Translations under genes and position numbers: made by a program
DNA from: Pedobacter foliorum
GTDB lineage: Bacteria; Bacteroidota; Bacteroidia; Sphingobacteriales; Sphingobacteriaceae
Direction: 5' to 3'
Assembly: GCF_013266735.1 (NCBI RefSeq)
Contig: NZ_JABSNU010000002.1
Span: 186,001-250,000, forward strand
DNA: 64,000 nucleotides
Shown: positions 9,077-16,582 of the stretch, in pieces
Layout: every line of letters starts with the position of its first letter
Position numbering within the stretch: the first letter of the stretch is position 1
Notes under the pieces: generated by a model
The model's database searches: none
Told to the model about the DNA's origin: nothing
The model's input: only the letters and a program-made list of their open reading frames with translations

Positions 9077-10183
9077 ATGAACAAACTTTTTATTTTGCTA
9101 TTAAGCATAGTTATTTTCACTTCCTGTTCTAAAAATAAGGACATAGAAGCTGAACCAGCCGAACAAAACCGACCATTTGTTGATTTTGAAGTCGTTCCAG
9201 GGGATGATGCATTTACCTTTGATTTTAAGAATAATTCAAAGGATTATAAGAAACTTGAGTGGCGTTTTGGAGATGATAGTATTTCTACTGAAGTTGCTCC
9301 AAAACACATATTTGCTACAGCAGGTACTTTTGAGGTTAACTTAAAAGCTATCGCTGAAGATGGATCGACAGCAAGAAAAGTAGTGCTTGTTAAGATCATT
9401 CCTGATCTGGCTTTAAATTTTATAGCTGAAAGTCAAGGTAGTGACAAAGTTAAGTTTAGTGTGAAGTCTGCAAATGTGGTAGTTAAGAGCCTGTCATGGG
9501 ATTTTGGAGATAATTCGGGTATATCTTTAGAACAAGCTCCAATTAAACAGTATAGTGCCGGTAATCTGTATACCGCTAAGCTTACGGTAACAACAGAGAA
9601 AGGTTCTGTATTTACAGTAAATAAATTGGTAACAAGTAATGGAACTGTTAAAGATGTTACAACTAACTATCTGTTAAATGTTGGCCCTAAATTTATTCCT
9701 TCAGCTAGATTTGGCAGTAGATGGGGAATTGTAGCAGATTGGAGAGTTAACGCTGCTGTATTGCAACGGGATGGCGGCATGGGGGGCTGGGATGAATGGG
9801 ATGGAAATAGTATGTCAATGGAATCATGGGGTGGAGAACCTGACATCATTAACGGAAAAATTGAACAAACAACCTTATTGCCTCTTCCTGCCGGTGAGTA
9901 TTTTTATACCTTGGATTTTGTTGGATATCAGTGGAAAAACGAATTCTATACTGTAATAGCAAAAGGTAAAAACTTACCTGATGTTACCAATGTCGAAAAC
10001 AATCCTATCGTTTTAGGTTTTACAAAATCTAAAGGTAATTCAGATAGTTCACCAAAGAAATTTACTACTGGATTTAAAGTTCCGGTAGAAGGCGATGTAA
10101 CGGTAGGTTTCGTGGCTACATTTATAGACCCTGATCAATATTTCAGACTTAGATCTATAAAGCTTTACCAATTGGATAAGTAA
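9077..10183 (+). CDS. PKD-domain lipoprotein, last gene of the SusCD locus
   Basis: The 368-residue product has a lipobox at FTSCSKNK. Two PKD-like immunoglobulin domains follow: residues about 30-110 (FDFKNNSKDYKKLEWRFGDD, PKHIFATAGTFEVNLKAIAEDG) and about 112-185 (VKSLSWDFGDNSG, KQYSAGNLYTAKLTV). The C-terminal 180 residues begin near TNYLLNVGPKFIPSARFG and form a beta-rich domain that I associate with DUF5013 of Bacteroidota surface proteins; that label is tentative. It contains a very Trp/Gly/Met-rich loop (GGMGGWDEWDGNSMSMESW). The gene closes the operon before a strong terminator. It is probably a surface glycan-binding protein. Confidence 0.75.
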   Translation: MNKLFILLLSIVIFTSCSKNKDIEAEPAEQNRPFVDFEVVPGDDAFTFDFKNNSKDYKKLEWRFGDDSISTEVAPKHIFATAGTFEVNLKAIAEDGSTARKVVLVKIIPDLALNFIAESQGSDKVKFSVKSANVVVKSLSWDFGDNSGISLEQAPIKQYSAGNLYTAKLTVTTEKGSVFTVNKLVTSNGTVKDVTTNYLLNVGPKFIPSARFGSRWGIVADWRVNAAVLQRDGGMGGWDEWDGNSMSMESWGGEPDIINGKIEQTTLLPLPAGEYFYTLDFVGYQWKNEFYTVIAKGKNLPDVTNVENNPIVLGFTKSKGNSDSSPKKFTTGFKVPVEGDVTVGFVATFIDPDQYFRLRSIKLYQLDK

Positions 10184-10200
10184 CAAATAGATAGCATACT

Positions 10201-10230
10201 AAAAAGCAGCTGCATTCGCAGCTGCTTTTT
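10201..10230. terminator. Bidirectional intrinsic terminator between convergent genes
   Basis: A perfect 13-bp stem (10201-10213 with 10218-10230; core gcagctgc) has a 4-base loop and flanking A5 and T5 tracts. It can therefore end transcription from both the lipoprotein operon on the plus strand and the operon on the minus strand. The stop codon of the minus-strand gene lies in its T-run. Confidence 0.92.
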
Positions 10231-10535
10231 TATTTTAAAGCCTCATAGATTTCGGTAAAAAGCAAGCCGCTTCCACCACCGTAATGATGTACAATGGGGA
10301 TCTTTCGGTTTACTTTCCTAATCGCGTTCTCCAACTCGGTTTCTTCCGTTTTTTCCAGCCCTGCACCAACCAACACCAAATCAAAGTTTGCCGATCTGAA
10401 TGTTGTAATTGCCTGCTCCAAGGTGTTTGCCCCAATAGCACTCATCTCAGTATTGGAATTTACCAACCTCACCACAGTATTTAGAATTTCCTGATGGGCA
10501 CAAATCACCAAAATCTCAGTCTTTTTCATAATCAT
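10230..10535 (-). CDS. Small receiver-like protein without phosphoacceptor Asp
   Basis: The 101-residue product has the alternating beta/alpha pattern of a response-regulator receiver domain. It has TEILVICAHQEI (strand 1, but without the acidic pair), a central FDLVLVGAGLEK where the phosphoacceptor Asp would normally end strand 3, and KIPIVHHYGGG for strand 4. The Asp position reads Gly or Ala, so classical phosphorylation is unlikely. The first ATG overlaps the stop of the pirin gene by one base (TAATG at 10533-10537); a second ATG lies two codons downstream at 10529. Overlap implies coupling to the pirin operon. Function is unknown; the fold is inferred by eye. Confidence 0.6.
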   Translation of the reverse strand: MIMKKTEILVICAHQEILNTVVRLVNSNTEMSAIGANTLEQAITTFRSANFDLVLVGAGLEKTEETELENAIRKVNRKIPIVHHYGGGSGLLFTEIYEALK

Positions 10536-11251
10536 TAATAATTCATAGGAACCTCCATTAAAAGGATTTCCGTTTCGTTAATTGCTTCAATGCTTATTTG
10601 TTCGGTCTTCCAAATGCCAAATCCATCACGTTCATTCAAGATTTGATCGCTGACTTTTACATCCCCCTTAATAACAAATACATATAAACCATTGTCTTTG
10701 TTTTTAAAACGGTAATCTGTTTTTGTCCCTTTATCAAATTTACCAATATTAAACCAGGCATCCTGATAGATCCAAACACCATCATCATTCTTATTAGGCG
10801 ATAAGATTTGGGTAAACTGATTTGGTTTCATCCTGGTGTCGTACCTTTCCTGATGATACCTTGGTTCTACATTACGTTGATTGGGAAACAACCAGATTTG
10901 AAGAAACTGAGCTGGAATATCCTTGTTTTTGTTAAACTCTTTGTGATAAATCCCAGTACCGGCACTCATCACCTGAATTTCTCCCGCCTCAATTACACCT
11001 TCGTTATCAAGACTATCCTCATGTTTTAAAGCCCCTTCAAGAGGAATGGAAATGATCTCCATGTTGTCATGAGGATGTTCTCCAAAACCATTTCCACCAT
11101 TAACCCAGTCGTCATTTAACACCCTTAAAGCACCAAACTGAATTCTTTCGGGATTGTATTGCATGCCAAAGCTAAAAGTCTGGTAGCTTTTAAGCCAGCC
11201 ATGATCTGCAAGCGTACGTGTTGCCGCTTTATGTAATATTGTTTGTGCCAT
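10535..11251 (-). CDS. Pirin family protein (quercetinase-like bicupin)
   Basis: The 238-residue product is a typical short pirin resembling YhhW. It has GWLKSYQTFSFGMQY, FGALRVLNDDWV, then EHPHDNMEII with metal ligands His59 and His61, then GTGIYHKEFN with His103 and Glu105. The preferred start is ATG at 11251 (MAQTILHKA); the longer frame begins with TTG at 11269 inside the spacer. Characterised relatives bind a divalent metal and some cleave flavonols such as quercetin. Here the gene follows a carboxylesterase and a ring-cleaving dioxygenase, fitting a quinone or aromatic detoxification operon. The exact substrate is not known. Confidence 0.93.
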   Translation of the reverse strand: MAQTILHKAATRTLADHGWLKSYQTFSFGMQYNPERIQFGALRVLNDDWVNGGNGFGEHPHDNMEIISIPLEGALKHEDSLDNEGVIEAGEIQVMSAGTGIYHKEFNKNKDIPAQFLQIWLFPNQRNVEPRYHQERYDTRMKPNQFTQILSPNKNDDGVWIYQDAWFNIGKFDKGTKTDYRFKNKDNGLYVFVIKGDVKVSDQILNERDGFGIWKTEQISIEAINETEILLMEVPMNY

Positions 11252-11276
11252 TTTAATTTTATTAAGCAAATTCTAA

Positions 11277-11906
11277 TTAGACGGCATCAAAGATGAGCTG
11301 TCTGGCCAATTCTATTTCTTTCTGACTAATTGTATGAACCCTTCCGGCATATATTTTCATAGTAACCTTAGCATTCATTTTTTTAATTAGACCTTCACTC
11401 ACCTCAACTCTCCGTACCGGAACATGAGGATCTGGATCTCCGGTGGTGATCAAAATAGGTGTTTGCTGGAAATCACCTTTATAGTTACTCATATTTACCT
11501 CCTTACCAATTAACCCACCTGTAAAGGCAACTGCGCCACCATACCTTGCCGCATTTCTGGTAATGTACTCAAGCGTTAAACAGGCACCCTGAGAAAATCC
11601 GACAAAGTAGATTTTATCTTGAGGGATGCCCGATGAAATGATCTCAGCAACCAGGTCTTTTATTACGGCTAGCGCAGAGTCCAAAGCCGGTTGATTTTCA
11701 TCAATCGGAGCAATAAAACTGTAAGGATACCAACTGTTATTGGTGGCCTGTGGCGCAAATAAAGCAGCATCCTCTATCTTTAAGTGATTATTTAAGGAAA
11801 TGATATCTTCAGCAGAAGATCCGCGACCATGCAAAAATACAATGGCCCTTTTAGCTTCGGCAACAGGAACACCTGCGGTTACAATATTTTTATTGTGCGT
11901 ATACAT
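11277..11906 (-). CDS. Phospholipase/carboxylesterase family alpha/beta hydrolase
   Basis: This 209-residue cytoplasmic serine hydrolase shows the family pattern: AIVFLHGRGSSAED near the start (oxyanion loop), the nucleophile elbow GFSQG with Ser105, an acid in TTGDPDPHVPV (Asp157 or Asp159) and His191 in GRVHTIS. Length and motifs match the YpfH/MhqD-like carboxylesterases. It lies one base downstream of the ring-cleaving dioxygenase gene and 25 bases before the pirin gene. The neighbouring pair dioxygenase plus hydrolase resembles mhqO-mhqD of Firmicutes, which respond to methylhydroquinone; that role is inferred from context. Confidence 0.9.
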   Translation of the reverse strand: MYTHNKNIVTAGVPVAEAKRAIVFLHGRGSSAEDIISLNNHLKIEDAALFAPQATNNSWYPYSFIAPIDENQPALDSALAVIKDLVAEIISSGIPQDKIYFVGFSQGACLTLEYITRNAARYGGAVAFTGGLIGKEVNMSNYKGDFQQTPILITTGDPDPHVPVRRVEVSEGLIKKMNAKVTMKIYAGRVHTISQKEIELARQLIFDAV

Positions 11907-11907
11907 A

Positions 11908-12843
11908 TTAGTTTAATTTAGGTAAAATGCTTTCAATTTCAGCTCTGTTGCTTTCATATTGTGCTGGAAGCTTAAGGTTTGAGCCTAATTCTTCTAAAGA
12001 TTCATCAACCGTAAAACCAGGATTATCAGTAGCGATTTCAAAAAGCACACCACCCGGTTCGCGGAAGTATAACGAGTAGAAGTAGTTACGGTCAATTTTT
12101 TGCGTAATGTTCAATCCCATTGCAACCACTTTGTCTCTGAAATACATCAACGCGGCCTCGTCTTTAACCCTAAAGGCAACATGGTGCACAGAACCTGCGG
12201 CAATGTGGCCGACAGCTTCACCGGGCGCTTCAACTAAGTCTATAATAGCTGCATAACTTACGGTGTCAGTAACAAAACGCGAACGGTTAACCTCAGTTTT
12301 CTCTAATTTATAACCAAAAATATCTGTCAAAACTTTAGCGGTACTATCCATTTTATTGGTGGTTATGGTTACATGATGAAAGCCATGCGTTGCATTTTCT
12401 TTGCCTACTTCTGGCGTAGTCCATTGTGCTCTGGTATCTGGAGTTTTAGCTTCAGTTAACTCAAACTTCAATCCATCAGGATCCAAAAAAGTAAGGTAAC
12501 GTTCTCCAAATTTTTCAGCAGGTTTATTATAGATCACATTATTTTGCTCAAATCTGTTTTGCCAAAATTCTAAACTCCCTTTCGGTACGCTATAGCCAAT
12601 TTCAGTTACCTGTCTGGTACCGCGTCTGCCTGCACTCATGCCTTCCCAAGGGAAAAACGTTAAAATGCTTCCAGGTGTTCCTTGTTCATCACCATAATAA
12701 AAGTGATAAGTGTGTGGATCATCAAAGTTTACCGTTTTTTTAATAAGACGTAAACCTAATATGCGAGTATAAAAATCATAATTCTTTTTTGCGTTTCCTG
12801 CAATCGCAGTAATGTGGTGCAGGCCTAAAATTTCGTTGTTCAT
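11908..12843 (-). CDS. Ring-cleaving dioxygenase of the VOC superfamily (MhqO-like)
   Basis: The 311-residue product has two pairs of vicinal-oxygen-chelate modules. The N-terminal half starts LGLHHITAIAGNAKKNYDFY and includes TVNFDDPHTYHFYYGD. The C-terminal half has THGFHHVTITTN, then HHVAFRVKDE, and a final metal-ligand Glu in GGVLFEIATDNPGF. Such extradiol-type enzymes open hydroquinone or catechol rings using a divalent metal. The start at the ATG ending at 12843 fits the family. It heads a tight minus-strand operon with a carboxylesterase and a pirin. Divergent transcription from the Omp85-type gene leaves a 124-base intergenic region for regulation. Confidence 0.9.
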   Translation of the reverse strand: MNNEILGLHHITAIAGNAKKNYDFYTRILGLRLIKKTVNFDDPHTYHFYYGDEQGTPGSILTFFPWEGMSAGRRGTRQVTEIGYSVPKGSLEFWQNRFEQNNVIYNKPAEKFGERYLTFLDPDGLKFELTEAKTPDTRAQWTTPEVGKENATHGFHHVTITTNKMDSTAKVLTDIFGYKLEKTEVNRSRFVTDTVSYAAIIDLVEAPGEAVGHIAAGSVHHVAFRVKDEAALMYFRDKVVAMGLNITQKIDRNYFYSLYFREPGGVLFEIATDNPGFTVDESLEELGSNLKLPAQYESNRAEIESILPKLN

Positions 12844-12967
12844 AACTACCTATTTTAATGGTTCGATTACTTATTTATTAAATAACAGTACAAATTTAGG
12901 GGGAACTTTTATTTTAAATCTTACCATAGATTAAGAAATGCTTAACTTTAGATATAGATATTTAGGT

Positions 12968-15502
12968 ATGATTAAATTCATTCTCTCCCTCGTTTTATTG
13001 GTGGTAAGCCTGGCATCCAGTGCGCAGGACTCTATTAGCGTGAAAATTTATCCTAAATATGATAACGTAAGCAAGTTTCATAGGTTTTTGTTTGGAGAGA
13101 ACTATCGTAAAGAATATGCATTGAGTACAACAGTGCCAATTATTCGCGTGTCGGTAATTAAAGGTGGACTAACGCCAACTAAAAGGGGCGGAGGTAATCA
13201 ATCTCACTCGCTCCGACTGGTTGATAAACAAGGTAAAGAGTGGGTGCTCAGAAGTGTAGAGAAGTTCCCCGAGATATTGTTGCCCGAGGTATTCAGGAAA
13301 ACATTTGCAGGTACGGTAGTAAAAGACAATATGTCTGCCCAGAACCCATTTTCAGCTTTAGCTGTTCCTGATATAGCCGATGCCGTAAATGTGCCGCATA
13401 GCGATCCTATGATAGGCTGGGTAGTGCCTGATACTGCTTTAGGAGAATTCTCAAAAGTATTCCAAAACACGCTATGCTTGCTCGAAGAAAGAGAGCCAGT
13501 CGGTGATACCGACAATTCGGAAAAGATGATGCGCAAGTTAAATGATGATAACGACAACACATATGATGGTCCGTTATTGTTAAGAGCAAAAGCATTAGAC
13601 GCTTTATTAGGCGACTGGGATAGGCACGAAGACCAGTGGCGATGGAAGCCGGAAAAGAATGCAGCAGGCCACATTAATTATATTGCCATACCAAGAGATC
13701 GAGATCAGGTTTTTTACTTGTCAGAGGGGCTTGTGCCCAGATATGCCCAATCATCCTGGTTATTGCCAATGATACAAGGTTACGAAAGGAGCCTACCCGA
13801 TATTAACTGGTTTTTTTGGGAAGGAAGAGCAATCTATGGCAAATATTTCTCTGGAATTGATGAAAAGGAATGGAATCAGATCGTAAAAGATTTCTGCGAT
13901 TCTCTAAACGATGAGGTATTTGAAAAAGCGCTTAAAAAACTGCCTGAGCCGGGGTATTCGCTTCGCCATGACAGGATACTTGCCCAGCTCAAAGAAAGGC
14001 AGAAGAACCTTCCGGAATTGATGAGCAAATACTATCATTTTATTAACAGGATAGTAGATATACAGGCCAGTAATAAAAATGAACTCATTAACATTACAGA
14101 TGCTCCTGATAATGCCTTAAACGTAACTATTCGCAAAATATCTAAAGAAGGACATATTAAGGATGTTATCTTCAATCGAACTTTTAATCCGAAAGTAACC
14201 AAAGAGATCAGGTTGTACGTAAAAGATGGCAACGACAGCTTAATCTTAAACAATAAAGCCTCAGCCATCAAACTCAGGATAATTAGTGTAGAAGGAAAAA
14301 AGAATTTCCACGTAGAAAATTCACTTCGTAAGGTTCGCGTTTATGGAAAGGATGACAACATTACCTTTAGCGGAAATACAAACAAGCTACTTACACGGTT
14401 AGATAACGATACTTCAAATACTCACTTTGTATACACCGATCTATATAAAAGAAACATGCTTCTTTTAAATGCCAGCTATAATATTGACGACAGGCTATTA
14501 CTCGGCTTGTCGTATAAAATTATCCAGCCTGGATTTAGAAAACTACCTCACGGAAGCATCCATTCATTCTCATTTTTACATTCTTTTGCAACGGCGGGCT
14601 TCAGGTTTAATTATAAAGCAGAGTTGTTTAAAGTACTTGGTAATGCCGATATTGTATTGCAAGCAGATGCTTTTGCACCAGAAAACTCTCAAAATTTTTA
14701 TGGTTTAGGTAATGAAACGCCTTTTAACAAAACGGGCGATTTTGTAAGGTATTACCGTGCAAGATTTAGCTTGTTTCAAATTGATCCTTCAGTAAGATGG
14801 AGTACACCAAAATCTACCTTCAGTATTGGTCCATCCCTGCAATACTATAGATACAGCAAGGAAGATAATGAGGGGCGGTTTATTACCAACACTTCGGAAC
14901 TACACTCTCCGGATAGTGCAACCATTACAAAAGACAAGTTGTACGCCGGTGTAGTAGCTAATTTTGTAAACAACAACCGCAATAGCGATATTTTGCCTAC
15001 CTCAGGCACCTATTTAGAAAGCAAATTTCAAGCTTATAAAGGAATAAATGGCGTTTCAAATTCTATGGCTCAGCTTAGCGCTGCATTCTCAGTTTATAAA
15101 AAAATAGATAAGCACAGCCGATTTGTTTTAACTGATAGGGTTGGAGGTGCGGTTACTGTTGGCAAACAGGCATTCTATCAATCCAGTTTTCTGGGAGGGC
15201 AGGGCAATTTGCTTGGTTATCGTGAATTTAGATTTGGCGGTGAGCACAGTTTGTACAATAATTTTGAATTAAGGATAAAAGTTGCAAACTTTATGAATTA
15301 CATACTTCCCGGTCAATTCGGCCTGTTGGGTTTTCATGACGTAGGTAGGGTATGGAAAAAAGGCGAAAAATCTGATGTATGGCATCAGGGATATGGAGGG
15401 GGAATATATTTTGCTCCTGCTTCATTAACTGTGTTTCGCTTTGTAATGGGACGTTCTAATGAAGGCTGGTATCCTTATGTATCCATGAAATTCAGATATT
15501 GA
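12968..15502 (+). CDS. Secreted kinase-like domain fused to an Omp85/BamA-type outer-membrane barrel
   Basis: I chose ATG 12968 because it begins a clean Sec signal (MIKFILSLVLLVVSLASSAQ); an ATG at 12938 would add ten residues. The mature 820-residue protein has two parts. Residues about 50-400 contain motifs like those of HipA/FAM20-type atypical kinases: WVLRSVEK, a helix, LCLLEEREP as a hinge, LLGDWDRHEDQW as the catalytic loop (Asp216, Asp218, Arg219, His220) and YIAIPRDRDQVFY as a metal-binding segment (Asp244/Asp246). Residues about 480-844 form a beta-barrel with BamA/TamA-like features: FLGGQGNLLGYREFRFGGEHSLYNNFELRI, then GLLGFHDVGRVW, and a final strand ending in Tyr (VSMKFRY). Barrel assignment is firm; the kinase relation is my inference. 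Confidence 0.78.
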   Translation: MIKFILSLVLLVVSLASSAQDSISVKIYPKYDNVSKFHRFLFGENYRKEYALSTTVPIIRVSVIKGGLTPTKRGGGNQSHSLRLVDKQGKEWVLRSVEKFPEILLPEVFRKTFAGTVVKDNMSAQNPFSALAVPDIADAVNVPHSDPMIGWVVPDTALGEFSKVFQNTLCLLEEREPVGDTDNSEKMMRKLNDDNDNTYDGPLLLRAKALDALLGDWDRHEDQWRWKPEKNAAGHINYIAIPRDRDQVFYLSEGLVPRYAQSSWLLPMIQGYERSLPDINWFFWEGRAIYGKYFSGIDEKEWNQIVKDFCDSLNDEVFEKALKKLPEPGYSLRHDRILAQLKERQKNLPELMSKYYHFINRIVDIQASNKNELINITDAPDNALNVTIRKISKEGHIKDVIFNRTFNPKVTKEIRLYVKDGNDSLILNNKASAIKLRIISVEGKKNFHVENSLRKVRVYGKDDNITFSGNTNKLLTRLDNDTSNTHFVYTDLYKRNMLLLNASYNIDDRLLLGLSYKIIQPGFRKLPHGSIHSFSFLHSFATAGFRFNYKAELFKVLGNADIVLQADAFAPENSQNFYGLGNETPFNKTGDFVRYYRARFSLFQIDPSVRWSTPKSTFSIGPSLQYYRYSKEDNEGRFITNTSELHSPDSATITKDKLYAGVVANFVNNNRNSDILPTSGTYLESKFQAYKGINGVSNSMAQLSAAFSVYKKIDKHSRFVLTDRVGGAVTVGKQAFYQSSFLGGQGNLLGYREFRFGGEHSLYNNFELRIKVANFMNYILPGQFGLLGFHDVGRVWKKGEKSDVWHQGYGGGIYFAPASLTVFRFVMGRSNEGWYPYVSMKFRY

Positions 15503-15604
15503 GAAGTATCAGAATTCGGTAAATTACTTATTTAGGCTAATGAGAAATGCAAGAAAAGCCGTAATTTAGCTCCCTAGCTTAAAAAACTTCAAAAATAAAT
15601 AGTG

Positions 15605-16207
15605 ATGAAGAAGAATTTTATATCTAATTCTAAAGAATCAATAAGAATGTTCAAAAACCCACTTTTTGAGGGTTTATCTAAAGTGCCATATTTTGTTCCA
15701 CTTATCGTTTATGTACCGGTTGTGGGATATTTCTCTTGGGAATCATTTAGCAAAAATGGGATTTTAGGTTTCTTGGGACATTTTCTATTGGGTTTATTTA
15801 TTTGGACTTTAACTGAATACGTACTCCACCGATTTATATTTCACTTTTATCCAAAATCTGAATGGGGTAAAAGAATTCACTTTATTTTTCATGGCGTTCA
15901 TCATGATTATCCAAACGATGCACAACGTTTGGTAATGCCTCCATCAGCAAGTATACCACTGGCATTGGCATTTTTTTTCCTATTTAAATGGATGCTTGCG
16001 CCTGGAATGCTAGATGGTTTTTTTACCGGATTTATTTTCGGATATTTATGCTACGACATGACGCATTACATGTTGCACCATGCTCAATTTAAAAGTGCTT
16101 TTTGGAAAAAGCTTAAACAGCAACACATGTTGCACCATTACGATGACTCAACCACAAAATACGGAGTTACCTCCGATATTTGGGATAAAGTTTTCGGTAC
16201 TAGGTAA
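15605..16207 (+). CDS. Fatty-acid 2-hydroxylase/sterol desaturase family membrane protein
   Basis: The 200-residue integral membrane protein carries the di-iron histidine clusters of the family: HRFIFHFYP, HFIFHGVHHDYP, YDMTHYMLHHAQF and QQHMLHHYDDSTTKYG. The final GVTSDIWDKVFGT is also typical. It resembles the catalytic part of the yeast Scs7/FA2H 2-hydroxylase without the cytochrome b5 domain. Sphingobacteriaceae make sphingolipids with 2-hydroxy fatty acids, which is the most likely job, using O2 and an electron donor. ATG 15605 is preferred over the GTG at 15602. Hydrophobic segments span residues about 22-40, 48-68 and 115-140. Confidence 0.88.
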   Translation: MKKNFISNSKESIRMFKNPLFEGLSKVPYFVPLIVYVPVVGYFSWESFSKNGILGFLGHFLLGLFIWTLTEYVLHRFIFHFYPKSEWGKRIHFIFHGVHHDYPNDAQRLVMPPSASIPLALAFFFLFKWMLAPGMLDGFFTGFIFGYLCYDMTHYMLHHAQFKSAFWKKLKQQHMLHHYDDSTTKYGVTSDIWDKVFGTR

Positions 16208-16582
16208 ACGAGTTTTGAGCTAACGGCTTGTATCATTTTTCAAATTCAATTTAGGAAGTAAATTTACCTCTTTAGGGTAGGTTTGGGCTTTTGTTTGCAG
16301 CCTACTTAAGGCCTATGCTTAGCTCGGCTTTCATACCTACCTAATAGGGACCTCGTTCGCCGCTGGTCGAACGAGGTCCGAACAAATTCCGTTTAAGTGT
16401 AGTAAATGCTTGCACCCCTTTTTCTGATCCAAAAAAAATCCGAATCCCCCGAAAACGTCTATTATTAATTGAAAATTTACGCAACGGTTTGCGCATTGTA
16501 TTTGGTTGATTCTTTAAAATAAAACAGCTAACTAGCATTAGTTTATAAAAACTGTTAATTTAAAATAACCAAACAACTTCAC
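16208..16582. other. Intergenic region with a GC-rich hairpin
   Basis: This 375-base gap holds no convincing gene; the minus-strand open frame at 16341-16538 runs through a palindrome and is unlikely to be real. The notable element is the hairpin at 16348-16379, listed separately. The 60 bases before the GH20 start are AT-rich and should contain its promoter, but no clear TAnnTTTG box is seen. Confidence 0.5.
16348..16379. repeat. Palindromic repeat related to the intergenic REP-like family
   Basis: A perfect 12-bp inverted repeat (ggacctcgttcg at 16348-16359 with 16368-16379) surrounds an 8-base loop. The ggacctcg/cgaggtcc core matches the inner stem of the repeat at 47344-47436, so this may be a core-only relict of that family. 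Confidence 0.6.

Noticed and set aside
13204..13674. 156-codon minus-strand frame within the Omp85-fusion gene
   Set aside because: It is a shadow of the plus-strand reading frame, without a start site or a recognisable product.
16341..16538. 65-codon minus-strand frame before the GH20 gene
   Set aside because: It crosses a palindromic repeat, lacks a family and has poor codon composition.
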